A model generated the notes under the pieces. It was not told the origin of the DNA and did not search any database. It was given only the letters and a program-made list of their open reading frames with translations. A DNA stretch of 8,711 bases, from positions 1-8,711 of the forward strand of contig JAKQQP010000093.1 of the NCBI GenBank assembly GCA_029564115.1, in the 5' to 3' direction. Positions 1 through 7,204 of the stretch are shown piece by piece; the stretch's first letter is position 1, and each line of letters starts with the position of its first letter. The stretch comes from Candidatus Rifleibacteriota bacterium. GTDB taxonomy: Bacteria; Riflebacteria; Ozemobacteria; Ozemobacterales; Ozemobacteraceae. Both the position numbers and the translations under genes were made by a program.

Positions 1-318
1 ATTTCTGATGCAAAAGGTTGCAATAAGCATATCCATGGTTTTGCGAATAGTGATTCCCTTTTTTCGCAGCTTACGGTAATTCGATGCCGCCTCGATGGCA
101 ACTTCCCTGCCAACCATGTCGCGATATTCAAGACAGGTAAGAAGACGTCTGGCAGCCTGAAAGTCTTTGTCGGTTTTAAATCCCTGCAGGAGTTCGGCAA
201 TTATCAGGTCACCGGTGACAATTCTTGAATGCTGCAGATCAAAGTCGAGCACGCGGGTGTGCGGAGCTTCAACACCGTTGAAGTAGTCGATCCATGCGGA
301 AGTATCAACCACTATCAT
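1..318 (-). CDS. vapC: VapC-type PIN-domain ribonuclease toxin, 3' end cut by window edge
   Basis: Toxin half of a type II toxin-antitoxin pair. VapC proteins are Mg-dependent endoribonucleases, typically cutting tRNA or rRNA, and are held inactive by VapB. The 106 visible residues begin MIVVDTSAWIDYF, the classic PIN first strand with catalytic Asp5. An acidic residue follows at Glu42 (LIIAELLQG), and a third at Asp96 in TMDMLIATFCI, which matches the usual DxLIA motif. The family is normally about 130 residues, so roughly 25 C-terminal residues, including the fourth acidic residue, lie outside the window. The ATG (318-316) overlaps the vapB stop by the ATGA arrangement, implying translational coupling and making this start firm. 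It is not in frame with any better upstream start. The identification is strong; the RNA target cannot be read from sequence. Confidence 0.9.
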   Translation of the reverse strand, partial: MIVVDTSAWIDYFNGVEAPHTRVLDFDLQHSRIVTGDLIIAELLQGFKTDKDFQAARRLLTCLEYRDMVGREVAIEAASNYRKLRKKGITIRKTMDMLIATFCIRN

Positions 319-509
319 GAGTCTGAGCGCATTTTATCGAGATCACCCGCCCAGGGAAGTCTGCCGCGGAATTTTCTGACAGTTTCCTGTTTTTTCATGA
401 CAATCAGGAGCCTTAGAGCTTCTTCTACGGTTTCCCTTTTAGTTTTTAAACCTGAAAGAACAAGTGCTTCCGACATCAGATCGTCGTCAATTACAATGTT
501 TGTGCGCAT
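315..509 (-). CDS. vapB: VapB-type antitoxin
   Basis: A 64-residue antitoxin that binds and neutralises the VapC encoded immediately downstream and, as in the family, probably represses its own operon. It begins MRTNIVIDDDLM, a short N-terminal beta strand followed by helices (SEALVLSGLKTKRETVEEALRLLI). This is the VapB type whose N-terminus forms a ribbon-helix-helix-like DNA-binding dimer (VapB_antitoxin family). The C-terminal tail (RKFRGRLPWAGDLDKMRSDS) has the Trp/Asp-rich character of a VapC-wrapping segment. An in-frame ATG exists at 551, but the 509 ATG is preferred. It has GGAG (518-515) five bases upstream and starts exactly at the conserved MRTNI motif, and the longer version would place the promoter inside the gene. 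The stop overlaps the vapC start. Length is normal for the family. Confidence 0.9.
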   Translation of the reverse strand: MRTNIVIDDDLMSEALVLSGLKTKRETVEEALRLLIVMKKQETVRKFRGRLPWAGDLDKMRSDS

Positions 510-522
510 AGCTACTCCATAA

Positions 523-550
523 ATACACATTATTTTTGATATTATACACA
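523..550 (-). promoter_or_regulatory. Candidate VapB operator: two TGTGTAT direct repeats
   Basis: TGTGTAT occurs twice on the minus strand, at 550-544 and 529-523. The spacing is 21 bases start to start, two turns of the helix, so both copies face the same side. The first abuts the -10 box and the second lies in the leader, a placement suited to VapB or VapBC repression. The repeats are seen directly; binding is inferred. Confidence 0.4.
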
Positions 551-569
551 ATCAAATTTTACATTTCAT
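541..569 (-). promoter_or_regulatory. Sigma70-type promoter of vapBC
   Basis: On the minus strand a perfect TATAAT -10 lies at 546-541. A weak -35, ATGAAA (4 of 6 to TTGACA), lies at 569-564, with a 17-base spacer. Transcription would begin near 534, about 25 bases before the vapB ATG. The -10 is convincing and the -35 less so, which fits a repressible toxin-antitoxin promoter. Confidence 0.55.
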
Positions 570-639
570 CATTTTTTAGACTTTTCGCAACTCACTATCA
601 GATTCCGGCTTTAAAATCCAGGGGTTAAGTGCCTCAGAG

Positions 640-1257
640 TTATTTTCCGGCGGCCTCTTCGGCGGCGAGGGCTTCTAGTTCGCGCAGTTTTTTAAGGCTC
701 GAGGGCTGGGTGGCGATGCGCAGCGAATTGATGATCTCTTTGTAGGCTTCGAGGTTTTCGCGGGCGGTCGGGCCGGGCGCTTCGGGGTCGCCAAGCCCTT
801 TTACCAGCCGGGTGCTGAGATTATTGGGCAGGCCGTGCACGTGCAGCAGGTCTTTGAGGTTTTTCATTGCTTCGAGCAGCAGGCTTGATTTGCCGGATTC
901 GAGAATTGCGAGGGTACGGTAGGCAATCGCGACCTTATCTTTGCGGTCTTCGGTTTCATCGATAATTGTCTGCCATTTTTCTTTTTGAGAAAGGGCTTCC
1001 CAGCGGCTGATTTCGTCGGCGGGGTCAGTCTCGGCTTTTGACGGCAGAGCATCTTCATCACGAATGATTACGGGCGGAGGCCTGAAAGAGTCGATCAATC
1101 GCGAAACCTGGCCGGTATGCCACTCGACCAGGAAGACGCTTCCCCCGATTATGAGGCCATAAAGATAGAGATACTTCAGAAAATTTTTCAATATTAAACC
1201 TTGCAAGCTGCCTGTTATACTGCATTCTACTGCGCGGATGCCCGGAAATTTAGACAT
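640..1257 (-). CDS. Small single-pass membrane protein, function unknown
   Basis: I do not recognise this family. The 205-residue reading has one clear hydrophobic segment at about 27-44 (KYLYLYGLIIGGSVFLVEW). A charged, mostly helical region of about 150 residues follows, with no cysteines, HTH or catalytic motif that I can see. The segment DSFRPPPVIIRDED just after the membrane span looks like a linker. The start is uncertain. The ATG at 1257 has no evident Shine-Dalgarno, while a TTG at 1191 has AAGG (1202-1199) seven bases upstream and would begin just before the membrane span, giving 183 residues. It lies 28 bases downstream of the NlpC/P60-like gene on the same strand and is probably cotranscribed with it, which suggests a membrane-linked accessory role. 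It is GC-rich like that neighbour. Confidence 0.65.
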   Translation of the reverse strand: MSKFPGIRAVECSITGSLQGLILKNFLKYLYLYGLIIGGSVFLVEWHTGQVSRLIDSFRPPPVIIRDEDALPSKAETDPADEISRWEALSQKEKWQTIIDETEDRKDKVAIAYRTLAILESGKSSLLLEAMKNLKDLLHVHGLPNNLSTRLVKGLGDPEAPGPTARENLEAYKEIINSLRIATQPSSLKKLRELEALAAEEAAGK

Positions 1258-1285
1258 GCAGGCATCGCAGCATTGTTAAACCGGT

Positions 1286-2569
1286 TTAATTGCCGGCTTT
1301 GATGATGGCGAGCAGCGATTTGCCGCGGTAGTCGCCGTTGATGGCTTTGAGGGTCTGGCAGATGCGGTTCAGCGTTTCTTCGTCGGTTTCGAGGTCGAAC
1401 AGCCGGCGCAGTGCCGAAATAAGGCTGCGGGCGTATTCGTTGTCGAAGAACCAGATCTCTTTCGTGATTTTGTCGCCATTGGCGTAGGGGCTCGAAAAAT
1501 AATTGTCTTCGATCGAGATAAAAATCTGGTCTCTGACGCTTTCAAGCTCGGTATAGAGCAGGCGGCCGGCGGCATCGGTCTTCATCGATTCGCTGAGTTT
1601 CGTGGCCAGTTCCTCGCTGAGTATTTCGCTCCAGTAGCCCATGACCTTGCCAAGGCTCCAGGCCGGCGCGGTTTTCATGGCGGTGGTTTTCATGAGGCTG
1701 ATAAACGGGTATTCCGATCTGGTCATGACCGCATCGTTCCAGGCCTGCAGCGGGGTCGCACCACGGCGGAACACCTGAACCCTGTTGATCTTCGTATCTC
1801 CGGGCTTCGAGTATGGCCCGCAATAATTCGGCCCGGGCACCCATTCGCCCGGGTCAGCGTGAAAAACCTCAAGCCGGCTCGGCATGCGGAAGTAATATTC
1901 CTTGTGCAGATCCTTTTTATGGAACACCCGGTCGCCCCCAAGGTAAACGGCCGCATGATCGGAAGAATTATAGAGCAGCACATCGCCCGGTTCCGGGGTT
2001 GCCGTGGATATTTCGGTGTAAAGCAGCCCCAGGCGCGCTTTGAATTCGTTAAGGGAAACATGCCGCGCTTCCTGGCGGTCGATACCGTCTGTGGCGGCGA
2101 GAGCCGTGTTGAAGCAGTTCGGCCCGCCGAAATCGAGTTTGCGGTTGAAGCGTTCCTGCACGGCCGGCGGCAGGAAGGCATTGATCACGAGCAGCTGCAG
2201 TTCAGGAAACATGGCAACCAGATCTTCTTCATATTTGTTCTGTGGCACGACCGGTTCCGGTTTGAGTCTGGCGGTTTTCCTGCTGGTGCCGAACATTTTG
2301 CGCAGAGAGCTGGTAACAGCTTCGGCGCCGGCGTCTTTCTCGATGGCAACCAGGATCTGCCGGCCTTTTCCCGCCTCAGGCATGATTACCTGCAGCTCGC
2401 CGAAACTGGTAAGGAAGAAGCCGCGCAGCTTCGTTTCCGGGGCGATGACATGATTGAGACCGCGTGCCAGCAGAGACCCGGCGACAAACAGCATGCCAAC
2501 GAGCAGAATCAGGCCCTTCAGGCGCCTGCGTTCAAGGTTAAAACCGGCCTTTTTATGGTTGATCATCAT
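1286..2569 (-). CDS. NlpC/P60-like cysteine hydrolase with N-terminal hydrophobic segment
   Basis: A 427-residue protein, probably exported or anchored in the inner membrane. Residues 17-35 form a hydrophobic stretch (GLILLVGMLFVAGSLLA) after a basic N-terminus. The middle holds a candidate papain-fold hydrolase core. Cys152 sits in FGGPNCFNTAL at a predicted helix start, followed by EPGDVLLYNSSDHAAVYLGG, where the PGD turn and His205 match the layout of NlpC/P60 domains. His217 or Asp213 could complete the site. Such enzymes usually cut peptidoglycan stem peptides or act as amidases. The C-terminal 200 residues (after about 270) are helical and unrecognised. The ATG at 2569 is chosen over 2605 because AGGA (2578-2575) lies five bases upstream; an adjacent ATG at 2566 is an alternative. 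It is followed after 28 bases by a small membrane-protein gene. Family assignment is by motif only. Confidence 0.65.
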   Translation of the reverse strand: MMINHKKAGFNLERRRLKGLILLVGMLFVAGSLLARGLNHVIAPETKLRGFFLTSFGELQVIMPEAGKGRQILVAIEKDAGAEAVTSSLRKMFGTSRKTARLKPEPVVPQNKYEEDLVAMFPELQLLVINAFLPPAVQERFNRKLDFGGPNCFNTALAATDGIDRQEARHVSLNEFKARLGLLYTEISTATPEPGDVLLYNSSDHAAVYLGGDRVFHKKDLHKEYYFRMPSRLEVFHADPGEWVPGPNYCGPYSKPGDTKINRVQVFRRGATPLQAWNDAVMTRSEYPFISLMKTTAMKTAPAWSLGKVMGYWSEILSEELATKLSESMKTDAAGRLLYTELESVRDQIFISIEDNYFSSPYANGDKITKEIWFFDNEYARSLISALRRLFDLETDEETLNRICQTLKAINGDYRGKSLLAIIKAGN

Positions 2570-2613
2570 TGCTTTCCTGTAATTAATTGAAATTACCCGA
2601 ACCATTCATATGA

Positions 2614-2970
2614 GTTATGGGCGGGAGAAGAGTTTCTGCAGTTCGGCGGGTGTAAAGCCGGTTAAATCGCTGATTTCTTCGATCGACAGGCCGGCAGCGT
2701 GCATTTTCAGAGCAACTTCAGCTTTGCCTTCGATCTTACCTTCGATCTTACCTTCGATCTTGCCTTTTTTATGGCCGCTTTTCTGGCCGCGGGTGAAGGA
2801 ATCGTTCTTAATGATTTTCAGGGCATCGCGATTTTTTTCGCGGGCTTCCATCAACTGACGTTTTTCGGCGTCGGCGTTGATTTTTTTGAATTCACTGACC
2901 ATATCAGAGACTCCTTCTTCGGCTTTCAACTCGTCATCGAGTTCGGTTTCCATTTTACCATACAGATGCC
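2614..2970. repeat. Direct repeat copy 1 (rpn 3' end)
   Basis: This 357-base segment matches 7476-7808 in the same orientation, with about 17 mismatches by my count plus a 24-base length difference in the 12-base tandem units. Identity stops sharply after 2970. It encodes the last 118 or so codons of the intact rpn gene. Confidence 0.9.
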
Positions 2971-3556
2971 CGAATTTTAAGACATGCAGCCATTTTTCAA
3001 ACCGGGTGCTGCAGCTTCTAGGTTTATCCTTGTTGAATCTGGTTAAATCGAGATAATGCAGTTCCAGCGTTTTATCGAGTTTGAGGGTGCCTTCCTGGTT
3101 GGTGAAGTTAAAAATTTCCTGAATCCGGTCTGATCGTTTGAAGAGATTGAAGCCCAGAATCGAAATGGCGGTTACCGGCTGCAGGTTTCGGTAATGCTGC
3201 CCTGCTTTCAGCTGGCGGCTGTAAACCTTTGCCAGATAATATATCGAGCGCTGCACAAAACTTCGGTCACGAAGCACCTGCAACTCGACGATGTATATTC
3301 TTCCCTGGTGGTCCTGAACTTTTACGTCGACAACCGAAAGTTTTTCGTCTTTGAATTCCTTTTCATTGAACGGGTTGAGAATCGTCACTTCCCTGATTTT
3401 TCTGCCACGTTCAAGGTGAAGAAGTGCATTCAGAAGACAGATGGTGAATTTCGAATTCTTTTCCTGCCCGAATATCCATTTAAAAACAAAGTCGTTCAAA
3501 AACGAATAAATTCTGGGTTCGCCCTTCGACACTGCATTTGTGTTCGGTTTCGCCAT
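2615..3556 (-). CDS. Rpn-family recombination-promoting nuclease (PD-(D/E)XK)
   Basis: A 313-residue member of the Rpn/PDDEXK_2 family, often annotated as putative transposase. Characterised Rpn proteins are Ca- or Mg-dependent DNA endonucleases that stimulate RecA-independent recombination. The N-terminal motif NDFVFKWIFG (21-30) opens the nuclease fold. The active-site pair is Asp77 in VVDVKVQD and Glu91-Leu-Gln93 in YIVELQVL; Gln in place of Lys is usual for this family. The C-terminus has a basic linker (RGQKSGHKKGKIEGK) with three GKIE units (265-276), then a short helical HTH-like tail (AAGLSIEEISDLTGFTPAEL). The ATG at 3556 has GGAGGA five bases upstream, so the 51-residue upstream extension to 3709 is rejected. 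Length is normal and no inactivating change is visible. Its 3' end is duplicated at 7476-7808. Confidence 0.88.
   Translation of the reverse strand: MAKPNTNAVSKGEPRIYSFLNDFVFKWIFGQEKNSKFTICLLNALLHLERGRKIREVTILNPFNEKEFKDEKLSVVDVKVQDHQGRIYIVELQVLRDRSFVQRSIYYLAKVYSRQLKAGQHYRNLQPVTAISILGFNLFKRSDRIQEIFNFTNQEGTLKLDKTLELHYLDLTRFNKDKPRSCSTRFEKWLHVLKFGHLYGKMETELDDELKAEEGVSDMVSEFKKINADAEKRQLMEAREKNRDALKIIKNDSFTRGQKSGHKKGKIEGKIEGKIEGKAEVALKMHAAGLSIEEISDLTGFTPAELQKLFSRP
2727..2762. repeat. 12-base tandem repeat, three units, in rpn
   Basis: Three consecutive units of CCTTCGATCTT(A/G) on the plus strand encode GKIE-type tetrapeptides on the minus strand. The second copy at 7589-7600 has only one unit. 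The difference is a whole number of codons, so the frame is kept. Confidence 0.95.
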
Positions 3557-3710
3557 ATTTTTCCTCCGCTGATTTCTGCGGGCCTTAAAAACATGCCCTG
3601 CAGGTAAATCAACTTCAAAAGGAAAAAGGGAAAAAAAATTCATTTTTTTTGCGCTGATGTTCCGATCGGACAAGCTGGCAGTGCAAAGAGACCGACGGGA
3701 TAAAATCAAA

Positions 3711-3739
3711 TTGCAAATTCTGTGGCCAATTGTTATTAT
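3711..3739 (+). promoter_or_regulatory. Candidate promoter of first nucleotidyltransferase pair
   Basis: TTGCAA (3711-3716, 4 of 6) and TATTAT (3734-3739, 5 of 6) are separated by 17 bases. Just downstream lies the palindrome GTTATAAC (3743-3750), and GTTAT (3732-3736) forms an inverted repeat with ATAAC (3746-3750) across the -10. These could be an operator for the winged-helix protein encoded by the operon. The region is AT-rich, so chance matches are possible. Confidence 0.4.
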
Positions 3740-3776
3740 TAAGTTATAACCATATACAACATAGGAATTACTTATT

Positions 3777-4361
3777 TTGAAAAAACTAAATCAAGAAAAT
3801 CTTGATTCTATACTGATTCAACTTAATGACCTGATAGGCCTTGAGACTGAAAAATGTTTCGAGCTGATTGTCTGCGGCGGCTCTGCTTTGATCGCTCTTG
3901 GCCTGGTAAACAGGGCTACCAAAGATATCGATATCGTTGCCAGAATTGCGCATGGCAGAATAATTGACCCGGCTCCACTGCCTGAAGAACTTGTAAAAAC
4001 GGCAGCCAAACTCGCCAGATTTTCCGGATTGCCTGCAGACTGGTTGAATACCGGCCCCGCAGACCTTTACCGGATGGGCCTGCCACAGGGTTTTGCGCAA
4101 CGACTGGTAGCCCGCGTTATTGGCGCCAGCCTCATATTACACTACATCAGTCGCTTTGATCAGATTCATTTCAAACTTTACGCAGCGATTGACCGGGGCG
4201 GTTATCACATAACCGACCTGCTTGCTCTTGCACCATCTGACGAAGAGATCACGCAGGCAGCAAGATGGACTCTGACACACGACGTTTCTTCCGGTTTCAG
4301 AGAAATGCTTGAATTTCTGCTCAGGGAGCTTGATTATGAACGAGTCATTGCAAAACTTTAA
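3777..4361 (+). CDS. Minimal-type nucleotidyltransferase, candidate toxin of pair A
   Basis: A 194-residue protein with the signature of the DNA polymerase beta-like nucleotidyltransferase superfamily. CGGSALIALGL (residues 33-43) holds the GGS motif, and KDIDIV (49-54) holds the two metal-binding aspartates, Asp50 and Asp52. Family members transfer a nucleotide to a protein or RNA. The short length and the DNA-binding partner fit AbiEii-like or DUF6036-like effectors; the exact family is not certain. The start is TTG at 3777 with AGGA (3763-3766) ten bases upstream, and no ATG fits better. The gene overlaps the next by 26 bases, so the two are translationally coupled. A weak start codon may keep its dose below that of its partner. 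The remaining C-terminal region is mostly helical, and the third acidic residue cannot be assigned by eye. Confidence 0.75.
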   Translation: MKKLNQENLDSILIQLNDLIGLETEKCFELIVCGGSALIALGLVNRATKDIDIVARIAHGRIIDPAPLPEELVKTAAKLARFSGLPADWLNTGPADLYRMGLPQGFAQRLVARVIGASLILHYISRFDQIHFKLYAAIDRGGYHITDLLALAPSDEEITQAARWTLTHDVSSGFREMLEFLLRELDYERVIAKL

Positions 4362-5367
4362 GAACAGTTTACGGGAACAGATGCTGCGGATTCTCTGGTC
4401 GGGCTGGTCTCAACTTGGCGTTTCCGGCTATGTTTCTGAAGCCTGGAATACCGTTATCGATGTTGAAGCGATGATTTTGACAACCTGCTTCTGGGGCAGA
4501 TACGATCAGCGCCTTTTCGATGAAATGATTTCCTGGCTGTTTGCCAATGAAAGGTTCGTTAACATCCAGAGACTGCAGAGCATGATCAAAAAGGAAAGCT
4601 TTCAGGAATGCCGGCTTCTGGGGCCTGTTTGCCGCAAGCTGGCCGGCAAAAAGTTAACACCAAAATGGCGTGGCATTGAAAACAAACTCCAGAAGCTTGC
4701 CTCTGAAAGCAATTTCTGTCTTTTTCTTATGCCAGACAGCTGCCCTTTACCAATCATCGGCAAAACCGATAACGACTTTGCCGCTTTCGGCTTTTTGCGA
4801 CTTCCCTTTATCGATCGTGGTCTGACTTCAAGCTTTCAGGCAGGCAGGCCAGCAACTCTGCAACTGCAGCTCAGGGCTTTTTTCGGCGTATGTTCAAGGG
4901 CTGAAATAATGCTGGCGCTGCTGATGAACAATTGTGCAAGCATCAGTCAGATTGCCGCGACTTCTTATTACTCCTGGAAATCAATTCAGGATGCTCTTTT
5001 TGAAATGGCCCTTTCGGGTCTGGTAGCCCACCCTCCCGCCAAAAAAGAAAGGCGCTACAGCCTTGTTGCAGGGAACTGGGCCAGCCTTTTTCTCAGCCGG
5101 CCGACAAGACCTGTCGAGCCCATCAACTGGTGTAAATTATTCAGCGCAATTGAAATTCTCTGGAAAAAACTCGATGACAAAAAATTCAGCAGTCTTCCGC
5201 CGCAGACCATGAGAATTGAACTGGCCAGTATCGTTGAAACCCGGCTGCACAATCTTTTGTCGGCTGCAGACAGCCGTATCAGAATCCCTGATTACGCAAT
5301 GGCTGGTGAAGATTACCTCGAGAAATTCTCAGCGGCAGTGATGCACCTGTTAAACCGCTTCAGTTAA
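4336..5367 (+). CDS. Winged-helix protein, partner of the pair A nucleotidyltransferase
   Basis: A 343-residue protein coupled to the upstream nucleotidyltransferase. The N-terminal part has a helical region with the memorable stretch LRILWSGWSQLGVSGY, then DVEAMILTTCFWGRYDQRLFDEMISWL and NIQRLQ. A winged-helix DNA-binding domain follows at about 188-247. It has RAEIMLALLMNN, then ISQIAATSYYSWKSIQDALFEM as the recognition helix area, then LSGLVAH and the basic wing KKERRYSLV. The last 90 residues are helical and unassigned. I read it as regulator and/or antitoxin of the pair. The ATG at 4336 has AGGGAG (4323-4328) seven bases upstream, a strong site, so the 9-residue extension to 4309 is rejected. 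No signal peptide or membrane segment is visible. I do not know a characterised homologue. Confidence 0.7.
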   Translation: MNESLQNFKNSLREQMLRILWSGWSQLGVSGYVSEAWNTVIDVEAMILTTCFWGRYDQRLFDEMISWLFANERFVNIQRLQSMIKKESFQECRLLGPVCRKLAGKKLTPKWRGIENKLQKLASESNFCLFLMPDSCPLPIIGKTDNDFAAFGFLRLPFIDRGLTSSFQAGRPATLQLQLRAFFGVCSRAEIMLALLMNNCASISQIAATSYYSWKSIQDALFEMALSGLVAHPPAKKERRYSLVAGNWASLFLSRPTRPVEPINWCKLFSAIEILWKKLDDKKFSSLPPQTMRIELASIVETRLHNLLSAADSRIRIPDYAMAGEDYLEKFSAAVMHLLNRFS

Positions 5368-5441
5368 TTCTAATTCTTCTCATCATTGAATTCATGCTTG
5401 AAACTATTCTGGAAACAATAAGAGTGGATCGACTAAAAATA

Positions 5442-6203
5442 TCAGCTCTTAAGAATATAGAACTCTGTGATTCCTGACACAATCTCCTCTAGACTTCCTT
5501 GTCGATAACCGAGACTCTTTAAATTCATGGGCATGCTTTCAATTAATCCCAGGAATTCAAGCAGATCGACCTTTATATTGTCCGGAACTGCGACTCTGTT
5601 ATCAGGATCCAAAATCCTGTAAAGCCTCAAGACGTCATTTTTATGCTTTTTAATGTGTTTCTCATCAATTTCTTCGCCAGCTTCTTTTCTTTTTGACAAA
5701 TCTAAAAAAGCTTTCGCTTTCATTGGTATCAGATATTCTGGCCCAATTATTGTAAGCCCCTCAACGCTTCTTTTCCCGGCGAGGAGAAATTCATAATATC
5801 CCTCATCAAGCAATATCGCAGAAAGGCTTGAAGTTCCCTCATCAGCAGGGATGGGAGTAAGTTTTCCCTCACCTTCAAATTTGAGGCTATCAGGCAGTTT
5901 GGAAAACAGTTCCAGCATTTCTGGATATGCTTTATTCTCTGGTTCTGAGAATCGGTAAAATATCTTTTCGCCATCGCTTCTTTCGTTCTTTGAATAGCGC
6001 CCTTCTTTAACAAATTCCCAAAAAGCTTTAACGAACTCAATATCGAGTGATTCTACGCATAAAACGAGGTCCAGATCTTTGGTTACTCTGAAATCAAAAC
6101 CGGACTCTTCCATGACTACAGAGCATGCAGCCCCACCAATTAATATGTAACTGTCTGCATATTGCTTGAAATACTCTTTAAACTTATCCAGGCCTCTTAC
6201 CAC
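5442..6203 (-). CDS. Nucleotidyltransferase (AbiEii-like), candidate toxin of pair B
   Basis: A 253-residue nucleotidyltransferase-superfamily protein. YILIGGAACSVVMEESG (19-35) carries the GG motif and VTKDLDLVL (40-48) the metal-binding Asp43 and Asp45. The later segment PEYLIPMKAKAFLDLSKRK followed by KKHKNDVLRLYRIL resembles the Lys and (R/K)xDxxRL motifs seen in AbiEii/AbiGii-type proteins. AbiEii-like toxins act with a winged-helix AbiEi partner in phage abortive infection and toxin-antitoxin behaviour. The start is GTG at 6203 with GGAG (6215-6212) eight bases upstream; it overlaps the preceding winged-helix gene by seven bases, a tight coupling. It is considerably longer than the pair A enzyme and shares little with it beyond the core motifs, so the two pairs are not a recent duplication. 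Catalytic residues appear intact. Confidence 0.75.
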   Translation of the reverse strand: MVRGLDKFKEYFKQYADSYILIGGAACSVVMEESGFDFRVTKDLDLVLCVESLDIEFVKAFWEFVKEGRYSKNERSDGEKIFYRFSEPENKAYPEMLELFSKLPDSLKFEGEGKLTPIPADEGTSSLSAILLDEGYYEFLLAGKRSVEGLTIIGPEYLIPMKAKAFLDLSKRKEAGEEIDEKHIKKHKNDVLRLYRILDPDNRVAVPDNIKVDLLEFLGLIESMPMNLKSLGYRQGSLEEIVSGITEFYILKS

Positions 6204-7177
6204 GAAAAGTTCTCCAGGATCGAATCCAGAGCAATCTCAACTCTTTCGTCATCGGTATTATAGAGACTCAAATAAACAGACAGCGGATCAGCAATTCCAT
6301 TTTTACTAAGCAACTCCGGTTGATACTGCCAAATTTCAATTTGAACACAATCACTATTCATGCGCTGTCTTTGCGCAATTTTACCGGACTTTTTGAGTTC
6401 ACTAAAATATTCTGCATTCATCGCGAAAATCTCTTCTTCTGGTTCAGCTAACATTGTGTGATGTGCCAGAGCATACAAGCCTGCCTTGACCCAGTCTTTT
6501 GTAATCGATGTCTTACTTACAAACACCCTTTTTTTAACTGGTGTTCGAAGAATTTGCACAGATTTGTCCCACAATTCACGACCCTTATAGAGAAACCTTA
6601 AAACACGTTCTCGGCCTTCCTGCAATACTTCAGCAAGACCAAAGCCCTCCAGTTCATCAAATGTGCGCTTCAGGGTCATCATGGAATAATTGTGTTTCTC
6701 AGACAAAATCCTGGTTGTATAGCAATTCATGTCTTTTTCATAAAAGGATCGCAACAAAATCACCTGAGTCGACGGACTAAGTTTGTTGTTCTTTGCTGAC
6801 CGCAGGTTACGAAAATGCTCTCTTAAATCGATTTTTAGTATAGGCAAATACATCTGGTTTTCTGGAATTACAAAAGAAACCCTTTGTTCGATCAATCTTT
6901 TTCGATCGAAACTTTTTATTGCCTCACAAACATAAATAGTCTCCAGTTCAGTTTTGTTAAAAACTATCGCTGCATGCTTTCTTATTGTTGCCGGAGTTCG
7001 AGCCTGGGCCTCTTTGTCAATCATTACAATGAAATCATAGCCCTCTATGCTGCACCGATATAAATCGTAAACTTCTTCCATAAAAAGCGGGTATCGATTC
7101 TTTTTATCTTCAGAATAGATTTTTATCCCGATCCCAAGAGTGTTTTCCAGATAGCTTTGAAATTTTTTAATCAACAT
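6197..7177 (-). CDS. Winged-helix protein, candidate antitoxin/repressor of pair B
   Basis: A 326-residue protein, first gene of its operon. The N-terminal 100 residues form an alpha/beta region. It is followed by VIPENQMYLPILKIDLREHFR (about 102-123), a motif I associate with AbiEi-like or MarR-like winged-helix proteins encoded next to nucleotidyltransferases. A winged helix follows at about 133-202: LSPSTQVILLRSF, then TTRILSEKHNYSMMTLKRTF as the helix-turn-helix, then LEGFGLAEV and a basic wing REGRERVLRF-like segment. The rest may contact the toxin. The ATG at 7177 is chosen because GAGG (7189-7186) lies eight bases upstream. The alternative TTG at 7237 would translate through a perfect inverted repeat. 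Its stop overlaps the next gene start by seven bases. It is likely to repress its own operon through that inverted repeat. Confidence 0.72.
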   Translation of the reverse strand: MLIKKFQSYLENTLGIGIKIYSEDKKNRYPLFMEEVYDLYRCSIEGYDFIVMIDKEAQARTPATIRKHAAIVFNKTELETIYVCEAIKSFDRKRLIEQRVSFVIPENQMYLPILKIDLREHFRNLRSAKNNKLSPSTQVILLRSFYEKDMNCYTTRILSEKHNYSMMTLKRTFDELEGFGLAEVLQEGRERVLRFLYKGRELWDKSVQILRTPVKKRVFVSKTSITKDWVKAGLYALAHHTMLAEPEEEIFAMNAEYFSELKKSGKIAQRQRMNSDCVQIEIWQYQPELLSKNGIADPLSVYLSLYNTDDERVEIALDSILENFSW

Positions 7178-7204
7178 CTTTGCCGCCTCGCGACCACATC
7201 TTTT

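Noticed and set aside
1859..2590. Long plus-strand open frame of 243 codons
   Set aside because: It lies wholly opposite the NlpC/P60-like gene, has no Shine-Dalgarno and reads as low-complexity shadow coding; GC-rich antisense often stays open.
2727..2762. CRISPR-like array
   Set aside because: Units are 12 bases, contiguous with no spacers, and code for protein.
3194..3607. Plus-strand frame of 137 codons opposite the rpn gene
   Set aside because: The minus strand has recognisable nuclease motifs and a strong ribosome site; the plus frame has neither.
3631..3650. A8-TTCA-T8 hairpin upstream of rpn
   Set aside because: All A-T stem with no GC part; probably a bent or low-complexity spacer, not a terminator.
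3661..3670. Perfect 10-base palindrome TCCGATCGGA between the divergent rpn and pair A genes
   Set aside because: Short, single, and not positioned on a promoter that I can support.
3557..3709. 51-residue N-terminal extension of the Rpn protein
   Set aside because: GGAGGA sits five bases before the ATG at 3556, and the extension crosses an A8/T8 tract and does not look like protein.
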